DNA from: an uncultured Acidimicrobiales bacterium
GTDB lineage: Bacteria; Actinomycetota; Acidimicrobiia; Acidimicrobiales; SHLQ01
Assembly: GCA_938023735.1 (NCBI GenBank)
Contig: CALJDK010000040.1
Span: 1 to 43,336 of the forward strand
Reading direction: 5' to 3'
Length of the DNA stretch: 43,336 bases
Shown here: piece by piece, positions 22,221-31,691 of the stretch
Layout of the letters: each line of letters opens with the position of its first letter
Numbering within the stretch: the stretch's first letter is position 1
Program-made: the position numbers and the translations under genes
Notes under the pieces: model-generated
The model's database searches: none
What the model was told of the DNA's origin: nothing
The model's input: only the letters and a program-made list of their open reading frames with translations

Positions 22221-22787
22221 GTGGCTGAACGCGAACGCAAGATGACGCGCCCTTTCGGGGGCGTTTTTGTTGCCCGGACTTCGGTGATGTCTGCCGACGA
22301 CATCGACCGGGCGATCTGGCGGATGGCCCACGAGGTCATCGAGCACAACCACGGTGTCGCCAACGTCGTGGTTATCGGCTTGCAGACCGGTGGGGTGCCG
22401 CTGGCCGAACGCATTGCCGATGCCCTGTCGGAGATCACCAACGATGATGTCGCCTTCGGCACCATCGATGTTGCGCTTCACCGCGACGATATTGGTATCC
22501 GGCCCATCATGCCCGAAGAAGTCACCTCGATTCCGGGCGACCTCCACAACAAGGTCGTGGTGCTGGTCGACGACGTGCTCTTTACGGGACGAACCATCCG
22601 AGCGGCACTCGACGCGCTCACCAGTTTCGGTCGACCTCGGTCCGTGCAGTTGGCGGTGATGATCGACCGTGGCCACCGAGAGCTTCCGATCCGGCCCGAC
22701 TATGTCGGCAAAAATCTTCCAACCCGTCGCGACGAGGTGGTCGACGTCACGCTTGATGGCGTGCAACTGGGGGAGATGCACAAATGA
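22221..22787 (+). CDS. pyrR: Bifunctional pyr operon regulator / uracil phosphoribosyltransferase PyrR
   Basis: Binds the pyr mRNA hairpin when charged with UMP and weakly makes UMP from uracil and PRPP. The 188 residues contain the PRPP-binding motif VVLVDDVLFTGRTIRAAL and the core MSADDIDRAIWRMAHEVIEHN...VVIGLQTGGVPLAERIA. GTG 22221 has a good Shine-Dalgarno (AGGAG, six-base spacing). The next in-frame starts, ATG 22242 and ATG 22287, lack one, although homology really begins near 22287; the first 22 residues are therefore an extension encoded partly by a terminator-like hairpin. The stop overlaps pyrB in ATGA. Probably autoregulated. Confidence 0.93.
   Translation: MAERERKMTRPFGGVFVARTSVMSADDIDRAIWRMAHEVIEHNHGVANVVVIGLQTGGVPLAERIADALSEITNDDVAFGTIDVALHRDDIGIRPIMPEEVTSIPGDLHNKVVVLVDDVLFTGRTIRAALDALTSFGRPRSVQLAVMIDRGHRELPIRPDYVGKNLPTRRDEVVDVTLDGVQLGEMHK
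22248..22271 (+). terminator. Intrinsic-terminator-like hairpin inside pyrR
   Basis: CGCCC (22248-22252), six-base loop, GGGCG (22259-22263), then TTTTTGTT. It has the form of an intrinsic terminator but covers codons 10-17 of pyrR as started at 22221. Translating ribosomes would prevent folding; a ribosome-free message would allow it. Confidence 0.7.
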
Positions 22788-23728
22788 GCCCCAAGCACCT
22801 TCTTTCCATCAATGACCTCGGTCGCGACTGGATCGAGGAGATCCTTCGGCTCACCGAATCGTTTGCCGAGGTAAGCGCCCGGCAGATTCCCAAAGTCCCG
22901 GCACTTCGCGGCAAGAACATCGCGTGGCTGTTCTACGAAGACTCCACCCGTACACGGCTTTCGTTCGAGACAGCCGCAAAAAGGCTCTCGGCCGACACGA
23001 TGAACTTCAGTGTTTCGTCGTCTTCTGTCAACAAAGGCGAGTCCCTTCGCGATACCTGTCTCACCATCAGCGCTATGGGTGTCGACGCCATCGTGGTGCG
23101 GCACAAGTCGGCTGGCGTGCCCTGGCAGATTGCCAACTGGATCGACGCCTCGGTCATCAACGCCGGCGACGGGTGGCACCAACACCCCACCCAGGCGCTG
23201 CTCGACTCCTACACCCTCACCCAGAAATTCGGCGCTCTCGACGGCCGCCATATCGCCATCGTTGGCGACATCAAACACAGTCGGGTTGCCCGGTCGAACA
23301 TCGAAGCCTTCACCGCCCTTGGGGCCGAAGTGACCGTCGTGGCCCCGCAAACCCTGCTGCCGCCGAGCCTCGAAGGTTGGAACTGCAAGGTGTCGCACGA
23401 TCTCGATGCGGTGCTTCCCACCACCGACGCGGTGTACCTGCTGCGAATGCAGCTCGAACGCCAAAAGGACGCGCTGGTTCCCTCGCTGCGTGAGTACACG
23501 TCGCGGTATGGGCTTACCGATGAACGTCTCAAGCGTCTCGGCTCCGAAGTGGTCATCATGCACCCCGGGCCCATGAACCGCGGCGTCGAAATTTCTCAAG
23601 CCGCGGCCGATGACGCCCGCTCGGTCGTGACCCAGCAGGTCGCTAACGGTGTATCGGTGCGAATGGCAGTGCTGTTTCTCCTGCTCGGCCACAACCCCGA
23701 CGAAGAAACGATCGAAGAAACCCTGTGA
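22784..23728 (+). CDS. pyrB: Aspartate carbamoyltransferase catalytic subunit
   Basis: Condenses carbamoyl phosphate and aspartate. 314 residues, normal for the catalytic chain. The carbamoyl-phosphate loop STRTRLSFE starts at residue 54, HQHPTQALLDSYTL near 130, and MHPGPMNRGVEI near 265 with the aspartate-side Arg/Gln residues. No regulatory pyrI gene is present. It starts in ATGA overlap with pyrR and ends in GTGA overlap with pyrC, indicating tight translational coupling. Confidence 0.97.
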   Translation: MSPKHLLSINDLGRDWIEEILRLTESFAEVSARQIPKVPALRGKNIAWLFYEDSTRTRLSFETAAKRLSADTMNFSVSSSSVNKGESLRDTCLTISAMGVDAIVVRHKSAGVPWQIANWIDASVINAGDGWHQHPTQALLDSYTLTQKFGALDGRHIAIVGDIKHSRVARSNIEAFTALGAEVTVVAPQTLLPPSLEGWNCKVSHDLDAVLPTTDAVYLLRMQLERQKDALVPSLREYTSRYGLTDERLKRLGSEVVIMHPGPMNRGVEISQAAADDARSVVTQQVANGVSVRMAVLFLLLGHNPDEETIEETL

Positions 23729-25044
23729 GTTCAACCAATCAGACCACCCTTATCCGCGGCGGCACCGTTGTCGATGCCACCGGGACTCGGCGAGCCGATG
23801 TTCTTGTCGGCGCCGACGGACTCATCGAAGCGGTCGGCGATGAGAACGCTGACCTTCGTGGCGACCGCACCATCGATGCGGGCGACTGCGTGGTTTCGCC
23901 CGGCTTTGTCGACCTACATACGCACCTGCGCGAGCCCGGCAAAGAAGAAGCCGAGACCATCGAAACCGGATCGCGTGGCGGTGCACTTGGCGGATTCACT
24001 GCGCTGGTGGCCATGCCCAACACCACACCCCCGATGGATTCGGTTGGGGTGGTGCGCGACGTCATCGAACTCGGCAAGACCGCACTCACCGACATCATCC
24101 CGTCGGCGGCCATCACCGTTGGACGGGCTGGTCAAGAGCTAGCGCCCATGGCCGAACTCGCCGAGCTCGGCGTCCGGATCTTTACCGACGACGGCACCGG
24201 GGTTCAGGACGATTTGCTGATGAAGCGGGCGCTCGAATACTCGGTGGGAATGGCCCCATTCACCGGCGGCGCATCTGTTGCTTTGGCCCAACACTGCGAA
24301 GTGAACTCGCTGTCAGCCGGCACCTTTATGCACGAGGGCGAGTGGTCGAGTCGCCTCGGGATACCCGGTCAACCCTCCGAGGCCGAAGACCTCATGGTGA
24401 TGCGCGATATCGCGTTTGCCCGCTCTACTGGCGCTCGTGTGCACTTCCAACACCTTTCCACCGCCGGTGCGGTCGCGTTGGTTCGGGCGGCCAAAGCCGA
24501 AGGGCTTCCCGTATCGGCCGAGGCAACCACCCACCACTTCACGCTCACCGACGCGGCATGTGCGTCGTTCGACACCGTCTTCAAGGTGCACCCGCCGCTT
24601 CGGGCCGACAGCGACGTTGCTGCGGTGAAAGCTGGTTTGCTCGACGGCACCATCGATGCCATCGCCACCGACCACGCTCCGCATTGCGCGCACGATAAGG
24701 AACAGCCATTCGACGCTGCGCCTCCGGGCATGATCGGGCTCGAGACCGCACTGGCGTTGGCGCTCACCGAACTCGACCTTCCGGTCGAAAAACTCGTTGG
24801 ACTGATGTCGTGGCGACCGGCTGAAATTGCAGGAATCGCCGACACCCATGGCGGACCTATCGCCGCTGGCCGACCAGCGAACATCACCGTCTTTGACCCC
24901 AACGAAACCTGGACGATCGACGGTGCGTCCTTTGCCAGCAAAAGCAGCAACTGCCCGTACGAGGGCCACGAAGTGCGAGGAAAAGTGCGCCACACCATCT
25001 TCGGAGGCGAAACGGTCGTTCTCGACCAGGAGGCAACCCGATGA
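23725..25044 (+). CDS. pyrC: Dihydroorotase, class I
   Basis: Cyclises carbamoyl aspartate to dihydroorotate. The 439-residue size and motifs fit the longer class I amidohydrolase type: metal ligands His65 and His67 in [25 protein letters not shown], a Asp-containing [10 protein letters not shown] region, and the metal/catalytic AIATDHAPH segment. It may associate with pyrB, as class I enzymes often do. GTG start overlaps the pyrB stop; its own stop overlaps carA in ATGA. Confidence 0.96.
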   Translation: MSSTNQTTLIRGGTVVDATGTRRADVLVGADGLIEAVGDENADLRGDRTIDAGDCVVSPGFVDLHTHLREPGKEEAETIETGSRGGALGGFTALVAMPNTTPPMDSVGVVRDVIELGKTALTDIIPSAAITVGRAGQELAPMAELAELGVRIFTDDGTGVQDDLLMKRALEYSVGMAPFTGGASVALAQHCEVNSLSAGTFMHEGEWSSRLGIPGQPSEAEDLMVMRDIAFARSTGARVHFQHLSTAGAVALVRAAKAEGLPVSAEATTHHFTLTDAACASFDTVFKVHPPLRADSDVAAVKAGLLDGTIDAIATDHAPHCAHDKEQPFDAAPPGMIGLETALALALTELDLPVEKLVGLMSWRPAEIAGIADTHGGPIAAGRPANITVFDPNETWTIDGASFASKSSNCPYEGHEVRGKVRHTIFGGETVVLDQEATR

Positions 25045-26171
25045 GCCGAGAGATTCGCGAAGCCAAGCTTGTGCTCGCCGATGGCTCGGTCTTCGAGGGC
25101 GAAGCCATCGGCGTGTACCCGGAGTCGGGTATCGCCACCGGCGAGGTCGTGTTCAACACGGTCATGGCCGGCTACCAGGAGGTCATTACCGACCCCAGTT
25201 ACGCCGGGCAGATCATCACGTTCACCTACCCACATATCGGAAACTACGGGGTGGTCGACCTCGACTACGAGAGCCGTGGCACCTTTTGTTCGGGCATCAT
25301 CGTTCGAGACCTTGCTCGACGACACAGCAACTGGCGATCCACCAACGACCTCGACTCGCTACTCACGAAGCACGGTATTCCGGGAATCGCCGGCCTCGAC
25401 ACGCGCATGCTCACTCGTCACATCCGCGAAGCCGGTGCCATGCCCGCAGCGTTCGGCACGGCCGATGAAACGGCACTGAAGGCCGCCGCCGTAGCCGAAC
25501 CCGACACCGCCGGAACCGACATGGTGCAGCGGGTGACGTGCGCCGACCCTTACACGATGGCGTTCTCGGGCGAAGGCCCAGCGCCGCGTTCAATCGTGGC
25601 CTATGACTTCGGTATCAAGACCAACATCGTGCGGAGCCTTTCGCACCTTGGTTCGGTCGAGGTGGTGCCTGCATCGACCTCGGCGAGCGACGTGTTGGCC
25701 CGCAAGCCCGATGGCGTGTTTCTCTCGAACGGACCCGGCGACCCCGAGCCGGTCGACTATGCCGTCAAGGCCATCCAGAATCTGCTGGGCGAGGTGCCGA
25801 TCTTCGGGATTTGTCTTGGTCACCAGTTGTTGTCGCTGGCGCTTGGCGGTTCGACGTTCAAGTTGCCCTTTGGCCACCACGGCGGAAACCACCCGGTTCG
25901 CCAGCTCAGCGATGGCACCATCGAGATCACCAGCCAGAACCACAACTACTGCGTCGATTGTTCGGGCGTGCAGGGCGTCGAACTCACCCACGTGAACCTC
26001 AACGACGACACGGTCGAAGGCATCCGCAGCACGGAAGCTCCGGCATTCAGCGTGCAGTACCACCCCGAGGCCAGCCCCGGACCCCACGACTCCAACTACC
26101 TCTTCGGCGCATTCGCCGACCTCATCGACGATCCATCCCTCACTCCAATGAAGACAGGAACCCACAAGTAG
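25041..26171 (+). CDS. carA: Carbamoyl-phosphate synthase small (glutaminase) subunit
   Basis: Releases ammonia from glutamine for CarB. 376 residues: an N-terminal CPSase small-chain domain ([41 protein letters not shown]) and a class I glutamine amidotransferase domain with Cys258 (FGICLGHQL), His341 and Glu343 ([10 protein letters not shown]) as triad. It overlaps pyrC by four bases and shares one base with carB. Its product feeds both pyrimidine and arginine synthesis. Confidence 0.97.
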   Translation: MSREIREAKLVLADGSVFEGEAIGVYPESGIATGEVVFNTVMAGYQEVITDPSYAGQIITFTYPHIGNYGVVDLDYESRGTFCSGIIVRDLARRHSNWRSTNDLDSLLTKHGIPGIAGLDTRMLTRHIREAGAMPAAFGTADETALKAAAVAEPDTAGTDMVQRVTCADPYTMAFSGEGPAPRSIVAYDFGIKTNIVRSLSHLGSVEVVPASTSASDVLARKPDGVFLSNGPGDPEPVDYAVKAIQNLLGEVPIFGICLGHQLLSLALGGSTFKLPFGHHGGNHPVRQLSDGTIEITSQNHNYCVDCSGVQGVELTHVNLNDDTVEGIRSTEAPAFSVQYHPEASPGPHDSNYLFGAFADLIDDPSLTPMKTGTHK

Positions 26172-29100
26172 TGCCTCGCAGAACCGACATCGATTCGATT
26201 CTCATCATCGGGTCTGGCCCGATTGTTATCGGCCAGGCGTGTGAGTTCGATTACTCCGGCACCCAGGCGTGCCGGGTGCTTCGCGAAGAAGGCTTCCGGG
26301 TCATCCTCGCCAACTCGAACCCGGCCACCATCATGACCGATCCCGAGTTCGCCGACGCCACCTACATCGAGCCGCTCGATCTTCAGGTGCTTACCAAGAT
26401 CATCGAGAAGGAAAAACCCGATGCCGTGCTGCCGACCATGGGTGGGCAGACCGCGCTGAACCTGGCGATGGAACTTGCCGAAGCCGGGGTGCTCGAAGCC
26501 AACAACACCCAGCTCATCGGCGCCAGCCCCGAAGCCATCGCGACGGCCGAAGACCGAGAGCAATTCAAGGTGGCGATGGCCGAGATTGGCCTTGAGGTTC
26601 CCAAGTCGCTTATTGCCCGCGGCGAAGGCGCCAGCCGTAACGAGGCCATCGAGCACGGCATGGTGCAAGCCCGGAAATGTATGGAGGAGATCGGGCTTCC
26701 CATCGTCATCCGACCGTCGTACATCCTGGGCGGAAAAGGCACCGGCTTTGCCAATACCGCCGAAGAGTTTGAGGTCATGGCCCGTCGAGGGCTCGATGCC
26801 AGCCCTATCCACGAGATTCTCGTCGAACAATCCATCCGCGGGTGGAAAGAGTACGAAACCGAGGTCATGCGGGATCACGCTGACAACTGCGTCATTATCT
26901 GCGCCATCGAGAACCTCGACCCGATGGGTGTGCACACCGGCGATTCCATCACCGTTGCCCCCGCCCAAACGCTGAGCGATGTCGAATACCAGTTCATGCG
27001 CGACGCTTCGCTGGCCGTGATCCGCCGGGTGGGCGTCGAGACCGGCGGCTCCAACGTGCAGTTTGCGGTGAATCCCGAAAACGGCGACGTTGTGGTTATC
27101 GAGATGAACCCACGCGTGTCTCGGTCATCGGCGCTCGCATCGAAAGCCACCGGATTCCCCATCGCCAAGATCGCCGCGAAATTGGCCGTCGGGTACACCC
27201 TCGACGAAATTCCCAACGACATCACCAAGGCAACGCCGGCGTCGTTCGAGCCAGCGCTCGACTACGTGGTCACCAAAATTCCGCGTTGGGCATTCGAGAA
27301 GTTCCCGGGTACGTCCGGAGTCCTCGGCACCCAAATGCAGGCGGTCGGCGAAGTGATGGCCATTGGCCGTACGTTCCCCGAGTCGCTCCAGAAGGCGCTT
27401 CGATCGCTCGAACTCGGCCGTCATGGTCTTAACGGAGATCCGGCAGAGAAGGCGCTCGACAAGCTCGAAGACGCCGAACTTCTTCGCCAGAGCGACATCC
27501 CCACGCCCGAACGCATCTTCCAGCTCGAAGCTCTGCTTCGACGCGGGAAGTCGGTCGACGACGTGTACGAGGCAACTCGGGTCGACCCGTGGTTCCTCGA
27601 CCAGATGCTCATGATCACCGAGGAGCGTGAGTATCTCGAAGGCAAAGATGCTGCCTCGATGTCGGTTCGCGACTGGCGTCGAGCCAAGCAGCTCGGATTC
27701 GCCGATGCTCAGCTTGCCTACCTGTGGGATACCGACGAACTCGAGGTTCGGGCCGCACGTAAAGCCGCCGGTGTCATTCCAACATACAAGACCGTCGACA
27801 CCTGTGCCGCCGAGTTCGCCGCCGATACGCCATATCACTACAGCACCTATGAGGTCGAGGACGAGGTTCGTCCCGCCACCAAACCCAAGGTGATGATTCT
27901 GGGATCTGGACCCAACCGAATCGGGCAGGGCATCGAGTTCGATTACTGCTGTGTGCACGCCAGCTTCGCACTTCGAGCTGCGGGCTATGAGACCATCATG
28001 GTCAACTGCAACCCCGAAACGGTGTCGACCGACTACGACACCAGCGACCGGCTGTATTTCGAACCGCTCACGTTCGAAGATGTCAGTAACATCATCGACG
28101 CCGAACAGCCGATGGGCATCGTGGTATCACTCGGTGGGCAAACCCCGCTCAAATTGGCGTCGCAGCTTCCGCAGGAACTCATCCTAGGAACCAGTCCGCA
28201 CTCGATCGACCTGGCTGAAGATCGCGAAAACTGGAATTCGTTGTGTGCCCGGCTCGAAATTCCGCAGCCGGCGGGCGGCACGGCAACCACCCTTGCCGAT
28301 GCCCTCGCTATCACCAACCGCATTGGCTATCCGGCGTTGGTCCGCCCGTCCTATGTGCTTGGCGGACGGGCGATGGAGATTGTGTACGACGACGATCATC
28401 TGGCCAACGCCATGGCGCAGCTGGCCACGTTTGGTTCCCTTGGCATCGAAGGCGGCCTCTCGGCCGAGCGGCCGGTACTAATCGACCGGTTCCTCGAAGA
28501 TGCCACCGAGGTCGATATCGACGCGATCCGCGATACCGATGGCGAACTGCTCATCGGTGCGGTGATGGAGCACGTCGAAGAGGCAGGAGTGCATTCGGGC
28601 GACAGCGCCTGCGTGATTCCGCCGCCCAACCTCACACTCGAAACGATTCGGGTCATCGAGAACTACACCGGCCAGATCGCTCGCGAACTCGACGTCGTTG
28701 GACTCATCAACGTCCAGTTCGCCGTGAAGGGCAGCCAGGTGTTCGTGATCGAGGCGAACCCAAGGGCGTCTCGAACCGTTCCCTTTGTTGCCAAAGCCAC
28801 GGGCGTCCCGTTGGCCAAAATCGCGTCGCGGGTCATGGTTGGCGCGTCGCTGTCGATGCTTGAAGGCGAAGGCCTAGTACGTCCGCGCTGCGACGCCATG
28901 CATGTGTCGGTGAAAGAAGCCGTGCTTCCGTTCAACCGGTTTCCCGACGCCGACCCCGTGCTCGGCCCCGAAATGCGGTCGACCGGCGAGGTTATGGGAA
29001 TCGACCGCACCGTCGGCCTGGCGTTTGCCAAGAGCCAGATTTCGGCTGGTGGCGGACTCCCGACCGAAGGGCTGGTCTTTCTCTCCCTCGCCGATCGAGA

Positions 29101-29491
29101 CAAGTCCCACGGCGTCGAGGCCGCTCGTATTCTGGTCGACCTAGGCTTCACCATCACGGCAACCGAGGGCACGGCCGAAGCTCTTCGGGAAGTAGGGATC
29201 GATGTTGAATCGGTGGTCGCAAAGCTTGGCGACGAAGGAACCGATGCGGTCGAACTCATCAACTCTGGTCAGGTGGGCCTCGTTATCAACAGCCCCCGTG
29301 GTCGCGGTCCACGCGCCGATGGCGCACACATCCGTGCCGCCGCAGGCCGGGCCAACGTCCCGCTCCTCACCACTGGCGCCGCCGGTCTTGCCGCCGCCCG
29401 CGGTATGGCCGACTGGCGCCGTCTCGACCTCGAAGTGTGCTCGATCCAGGAGTACCACGCCGTCGGCGCAGCAGATGGGGGAGCGAGCTGA
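26171..29491 (+). CDS. carB: Carbamoyl-phosphate synthase large subunit
   Basis: Makes carbamoyl phosphate from bicarbonate, ammonia and two ATP. 1106 residues with the internal duplication visible: [22 protein letters not shown] at the start and [21 protein letters not shown] near residue 575; ATP-grasp motifs [14 protein letters not shown] / [13 protein letters not shown]; oligomerisation region between; and a C-terminal allosteric MGS-like domain ([15 protein letters not shown] onward) where UMP usually binds. The longer open frame into carA is not real; GTG 26171 starts at the carA stop with a one-base overlap. The stop overlaps the apparent CTG start of pyrD. Confidence 0.97.
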   Translation: MPRRTDIDSILIIGSGPIVIGQACEFDYSGTQACRVLREEGFRVILANSNPATIMTDPEFADATYIEPLDLQVLTKIIEKEKPDAVLPTMGGQTALNLAMELAEAGVLEANNTQLIGASPEAIATAEDREQFKVAMAEIGLEVPKSLIARGEGASRNEAIEHGMVQARKCMEEIGLPIVIRPSYILGGKGTGFANTAEEFEVMARRGLDASPIHEILVEQSIRGWKEYETEVMRDHADNCVIICAIENLDPMGVHTGDSITVAPAQTLSDVEYQFMRDASLAVIRRVGVETGGSNVQFAVNPENGDVVVIEMNPRVSRSSALASKATGFPIAKIAAKLAVGYTLDEIPNDITKATPASFEPALDYVVTKIPRWAFEKFPGTSGVLGTQMQAVGEVMAIGRTFPESLQKALRSLELGRHGLNGDPAEKALDKLEDAELLRQSDIPTPERIFQLEALLRRGKSVDDVYEATRVDPWFLDQMLMITEEREYLEGKDAASMSVRDWRRAKQLGFADAQLAYLWDTDELEVRAARKAAGVIPTYKTVDTCAAEFAADTPYHYSTYEVEDEVRPATKPKVMILGSGPNRIGQGIEFDYCCVHASFALRAAGYETIMVNCNPETVSTDYDTSDRLYFEPLTFEDVSNIIDAEQPMGIVVSLGGQTPLKLASQLPQELILGTSPHSIDLAEDRENWNSLCARLEIPQPAGGTATTLADALAITNRIGYPALVRPSYVLGGRAMEIVYDDDHLANAMAQLATFGSLGIEGGLSAERPVLIDRFLEDATEVDIDAIRDTDGELLIGAVMEHVEEAGVHSGDSACVIPPPNLTLETIRVIENYTGQIARELDVVGLINVQFAVKGSQVFVIEANPRASRTVPFVAKATGVPLAKIASRVMVGASLSMLEGEGLVRPRCDAMHVSVKEAVLPFNRFPDADPVLGPEMRSTGEVMGIDRTVGLAFAKSQISAGGGLPTEGLVFLSLADRDKSHGVEAARILVDLGFTITATEGTAEALREVGIDVESVVAKLGDEGTDAVELINSGQVGLVINSPRGRGPRADGAHIRAAAGRANVPLLTTGAAGLAAARGMADWRRLDLEVCSIQEYHAVGAADGGAS

Positions 29492-30459
29492 GTTTCCTCA
29501 CCAAGCGGCTCGGGATAAAGACCGCCGAAGCCCACGAGGCCGCCCCGGTCGATCTCACCGCGCGGGTCGCCGACCAATCCTTCTCGAACCCGGTTATGGC
29601 CGCATCGGGAACCGCTGGCTACGGTGCTGAACTGGCCAACTACGTCGATCTCAGCGCGATCGCCGCCGTCGTGACCAAGTCGTTGTCGCCCGAGCCGTGG
29701 GGTGGAAACCCTGCGCCGCGCGTGCACGAAACCACCGGTGGCATGATCAACAGCGTCGGGCTTCAGGGGCCGGGTGTTGAAGCCTGGCTCGAGAACGAAC
29801 TTCCCAAGCTCATCGCAACAGGGGCCAACGTGGTCGCCAGCATCTGGGGCCGAACCCTCGACGAGTACGCCCGGGCCGCCACGATGATGGCCCAGGCTCC
29901 ACCGCAGGTCGTGGCGGTGGAGGTGAACATTTCGTGTCCGAATCTTGAAGACAAAAAGCGTATGTTCGCCCACTCGGAAACCGCCACCGCCGAGGTGCTC
30001 GACGCGTGTAAGTCGGCCGGGCGGCCGTTGTGGGCCAAGCTCAGTCCCAACGCAACCGATATTGTTCCCATCGCAGCTGCCGCTGTTGAAGCAGGCGCCG
30101 CATCGCTCACCCTCACCAATACCGTGGCCGCCATCGCCATCGATATCGATAGCCGCAAACCACTCCTCGGAGCTGGTCGCGGCGGGCTGTCAGGCCCGGC
30201 GGTAAAGCCCGTGGCTCTGCGAGCGGTCTTCGACGTTCACGAGGCCTTGCCGCATCAGCCAATCGTGGGCGTCGGCGGTGTAGCGTCAGCCTCCGACATC
30301 GTTGAATTCCTGCTTGCAGGAGCATCAGCGGTTCAAGTTGGTACCGCAACGTTCGCCGATCCACGCATTACGGGTCGTCTGGTCGGAGATCTCGCCAACT
30401 GGTGCCGCATGAACGACGTTTCAGATATCGCCGAACTCGTCGGCGCTGCACACCGCTAA
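29488..30459 (+). CDS. pyrD: Dihydroorotate dehydrogenase, class 1, apparent CTG start
   Basis: Flavoenzyme oxidising dihydroorotate to orotate. From 29488 the product has 323 residues, with the class 1 catalytic Cys150 in [14 protein letters not shown]-site [29 protein letters not shown] and [30 protein letters not shown] 29488 overlaps the carB TGA (CTGA) and has GGGGGAG four bases upstream. The only standard starts are GTG 29437, 54 bases inside carB, and ATG 29596, which would delete the FMN-binding start. Layout resembles subclass 1B, but no pyrK electron-transfer subunit lies in the operon, so the electron acceptor is unclear. Confidence 0.88.
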   Translation: MSFLTKRLGIKTAEAHEAAPVDLTARVADQSFSNPVMAASGTAGYGAELANYVDLSAIAAVVTKSLSPEPWGGNPAPRVHETTGGMINSVGLQGPGVEAWLENELPKLIATGANVVASIWGRTLDEYARAATMMAQAPPQVVAVEVNISCPNLEDKKRMFAHSETATAEVLDACKSAGRPLWAKLSPNATDIVPIAAAAVEAGAASLTLTNTVAAIAIDIDSRKPLLGAGRGGLSGPAVKPVALRAVFDVHEALPHQPIVGVGGVASASDIVEFLLAGASAVQVGTATFADPRITGRLVGDLANWCRMNDVSDIAELVGAAHR

Positions 30460-30495
30460 CCTTGAAGCAAAGAAACCGCAGGAGAAAAGCCCAAC

Positions 30496-31194
30496 ATGGC
30501 CGAAACACCAGTACCTGAAGAGGTCCGTAGCAAGCTCGCTCTTGCCTTCGATGTCGACGACCTTGTCGCAGCCGTGCGCCTCGGAAAGGCCATGTCGCCC
30601 TACTTCGGTGTGGCCAAGATCGGTCTTGAGCTCTACACGGCGTCGGGTCCCGACGCCATCGGCACCCTTATCGGGCTCGGCTACGACGTTTTTCTCGACC
30701 TCAAGCTCCACGACATTCCCACCACGGTCGAAAAGTCGGCCCGAGTGCTCGGAGCGTTGGGAGTTTCCTACGTCACCTTCCACGCCCACGGCGGGGTCAA
30801 GATGCTCGAGGCTGGCGTCTCGGGCCTCAACGAGGGTGCCGAGAGTGCGGGGCTTCCGTCACCGAACTCGCTGGCCATCACGGTCCTCACCTCCGACGCC
30901 GATGCTCCCGAACACATCCTTCCCAAGCGGGTTGGGTTGGCGGTGGAGGCCGGATGCACGGGCATCGTGTGCGCCGTTAGCGATCTCAAAGATGTGTATG
31001 CGTATGCACCGCGGCTCAAGCGGGTCACGCCCGGTATTCGCTTTGCTGGTGGACCAGTGCACGACCAAGCCCGAGCAGCGTCGCCCAAAGACGCCGTCGA
31101 CGGCGGATCCGACCTGCTCGTAGTAGGTCGAGCCATTACTCAGGCTGACGATCCGGTCGCCGCGGCCGAACGTCTCGTCGCAGAGCTGTCCTAA
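30496..31194 (+). CDS. pyrF: Orotidine 5'-phosphate decarboxylase
   Basis: Last step of UMP synthesis. 232 residues with the (beta/alpha)8 landmarks of the enteric-type group: LALAFDVDDLVAAVR, KIGLELYTASG, the catalytic DLKLHDIPTTV and VTFHAHGG, then RVTPGIRFAG and LLVVGRAIT at the phosphate site. It lies 36 bases after pyrD with its own Shine-Dalgarno (GCAGGAG); TAACCT at 30457 could be an internal -10. Mycobacteria have a different, longer pyrF type, so the short form is worth noting. Confidence 0.95.
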   Translation: MAETPVPEEVRSKLALAFDVDDLVAAVRLGKAMSPYFGVAKIGLELYTASGPDAIGTLIGLGYDVFLDLKLHDIPTTVEKSARVLGALGVSYVTFHAHGGVKMLEAGVSGLNEGAESAGLPSPNSLAITVLTSDADAPEHILPKRVGLAVEAGCTGIVCAVSDLKDVYAYAPRLKRVTPGIRFAGGPVHDQARAASPKDAVDGGSDLLVVGRAITQADDPVAAAERLVAELS

Positions 31195-31316
31195 ATCGTC
31201 GCAAAATTGGCGACAACGTAAAGACTGCGCAAAAAGAACGCCAAAAGATTCGGAAAACAGGATCTAAACACCGTTCGTAGACGCCTAGGCGACCCCTGAA
31301 GGCCACCTGATCCCGA

Positions 31317-31322
31317 TACCGT
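31317..31322 (+). promoter_or_regulatory. mihF -10 element, leaderless spacing
   Basis: TACCGT, seven bases before the mihF ATG, with no Shine-Dalgarno. The rest of the 135-base gap (31195-31329) is purine- and A-rich and contains only one weak hairpin, GTCGC/GCGAC at 31198-31214, which may end the pyr transcript. Confidence 0.55.
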
Positions 31323-31329
31323 TGCATCC

Positions 31330-31650
31330 ATGGCAAAGCCACCGACACTCACGCCCGAACAACGACAAGCAGCACTGCAAAAAGCCGCCGTGGTACGACG
31401 TGCTCGAGCGGAGATGAAAGAGCGCCTCAAGATGGGGTCACTGACGTTCACCGAGGTGCTCGATCAGGCCGCAAACGACGAGGTCATAGCCAAGACGAAG
31501 GTACTTGCCGTGCTCGAGTCGCTTCCCGGTGTCGGCAAGGTAAAGGCCCGCCGCACCATGGAGGAGATCGGCATCGCCGAATCTCGCCGACTCCGTGGAC
31601 TCGGCGATCAGCAGCGAGAAAAACTCCTCGCGCTGTTCGGCGATAACTAA
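31330..31650 (+). CDS. mihF: Actinobacterial integration host factor MihF
   Basis: Nucleoid-associated DNA-binding protein specific to actinobacteria, unrelated to HU/IHF. The 106 residues match the family: PPTLTPEQRQAALQKAAVVRRARAEMKERLKMG forms the long N-terminal helix, and LPGVGKVKARRTMEEIGIAESRRLRGLGDQQREKLLALF the helix-two-turns-helix DNA-binding domain. The position before gmk and rpoZ is conserved in mycobacteria and Streptomyces. It binds DNA with little sequence preference and constrains supercoils. The stop lies at the edge of a 16-base tandem duplication. Confidence 0.95.
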   Translation: MAKPPTLTPEQRQAALQKAAVVRRARAEMKERLKMGSLTFTEVLDQAANDEVIAKTKVLAVLESLPGVGKVKARRTMEEIGIAESRRLRGLGDQQREKLLALFGDN

Positions 31651-31682
31651 CCACGCCAACAACTAACCACGCCAACAACTAA
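31645..31682 (+). repeat. 16-bp tandem duplication between mihF and gmk
   Basis: A 16-base unit starting AACTAACC is present twice (31645-31660, 31661-31676), plus six bases of a third copy. It begins on the mihF stop (31648-31650), fills the gap, and its last TAA forms the first half of the gmk -10 TAAGGT. Confidence 0.92.
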
Positions 31683-31685
31683 GGT
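31680..31685 (+). promoter_or_regulatory. gmk -10 element, leaderless spacing
   Basis: TAAGGT, six bases before GTG 31692, identical in sequence to the pyr operon -10. Its TAA comes from the partial third copy of the 16-base duplication. Confidence 0.5.
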
Positions 31686-31691
31686 GTAGCC

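Noticed and set aside
25811..26170. 120-residue N-terminal extension of carB
   Set aside because: Arg/His-rich out-of-frame reading of the carA 3' end; the family start is GTG 26171.
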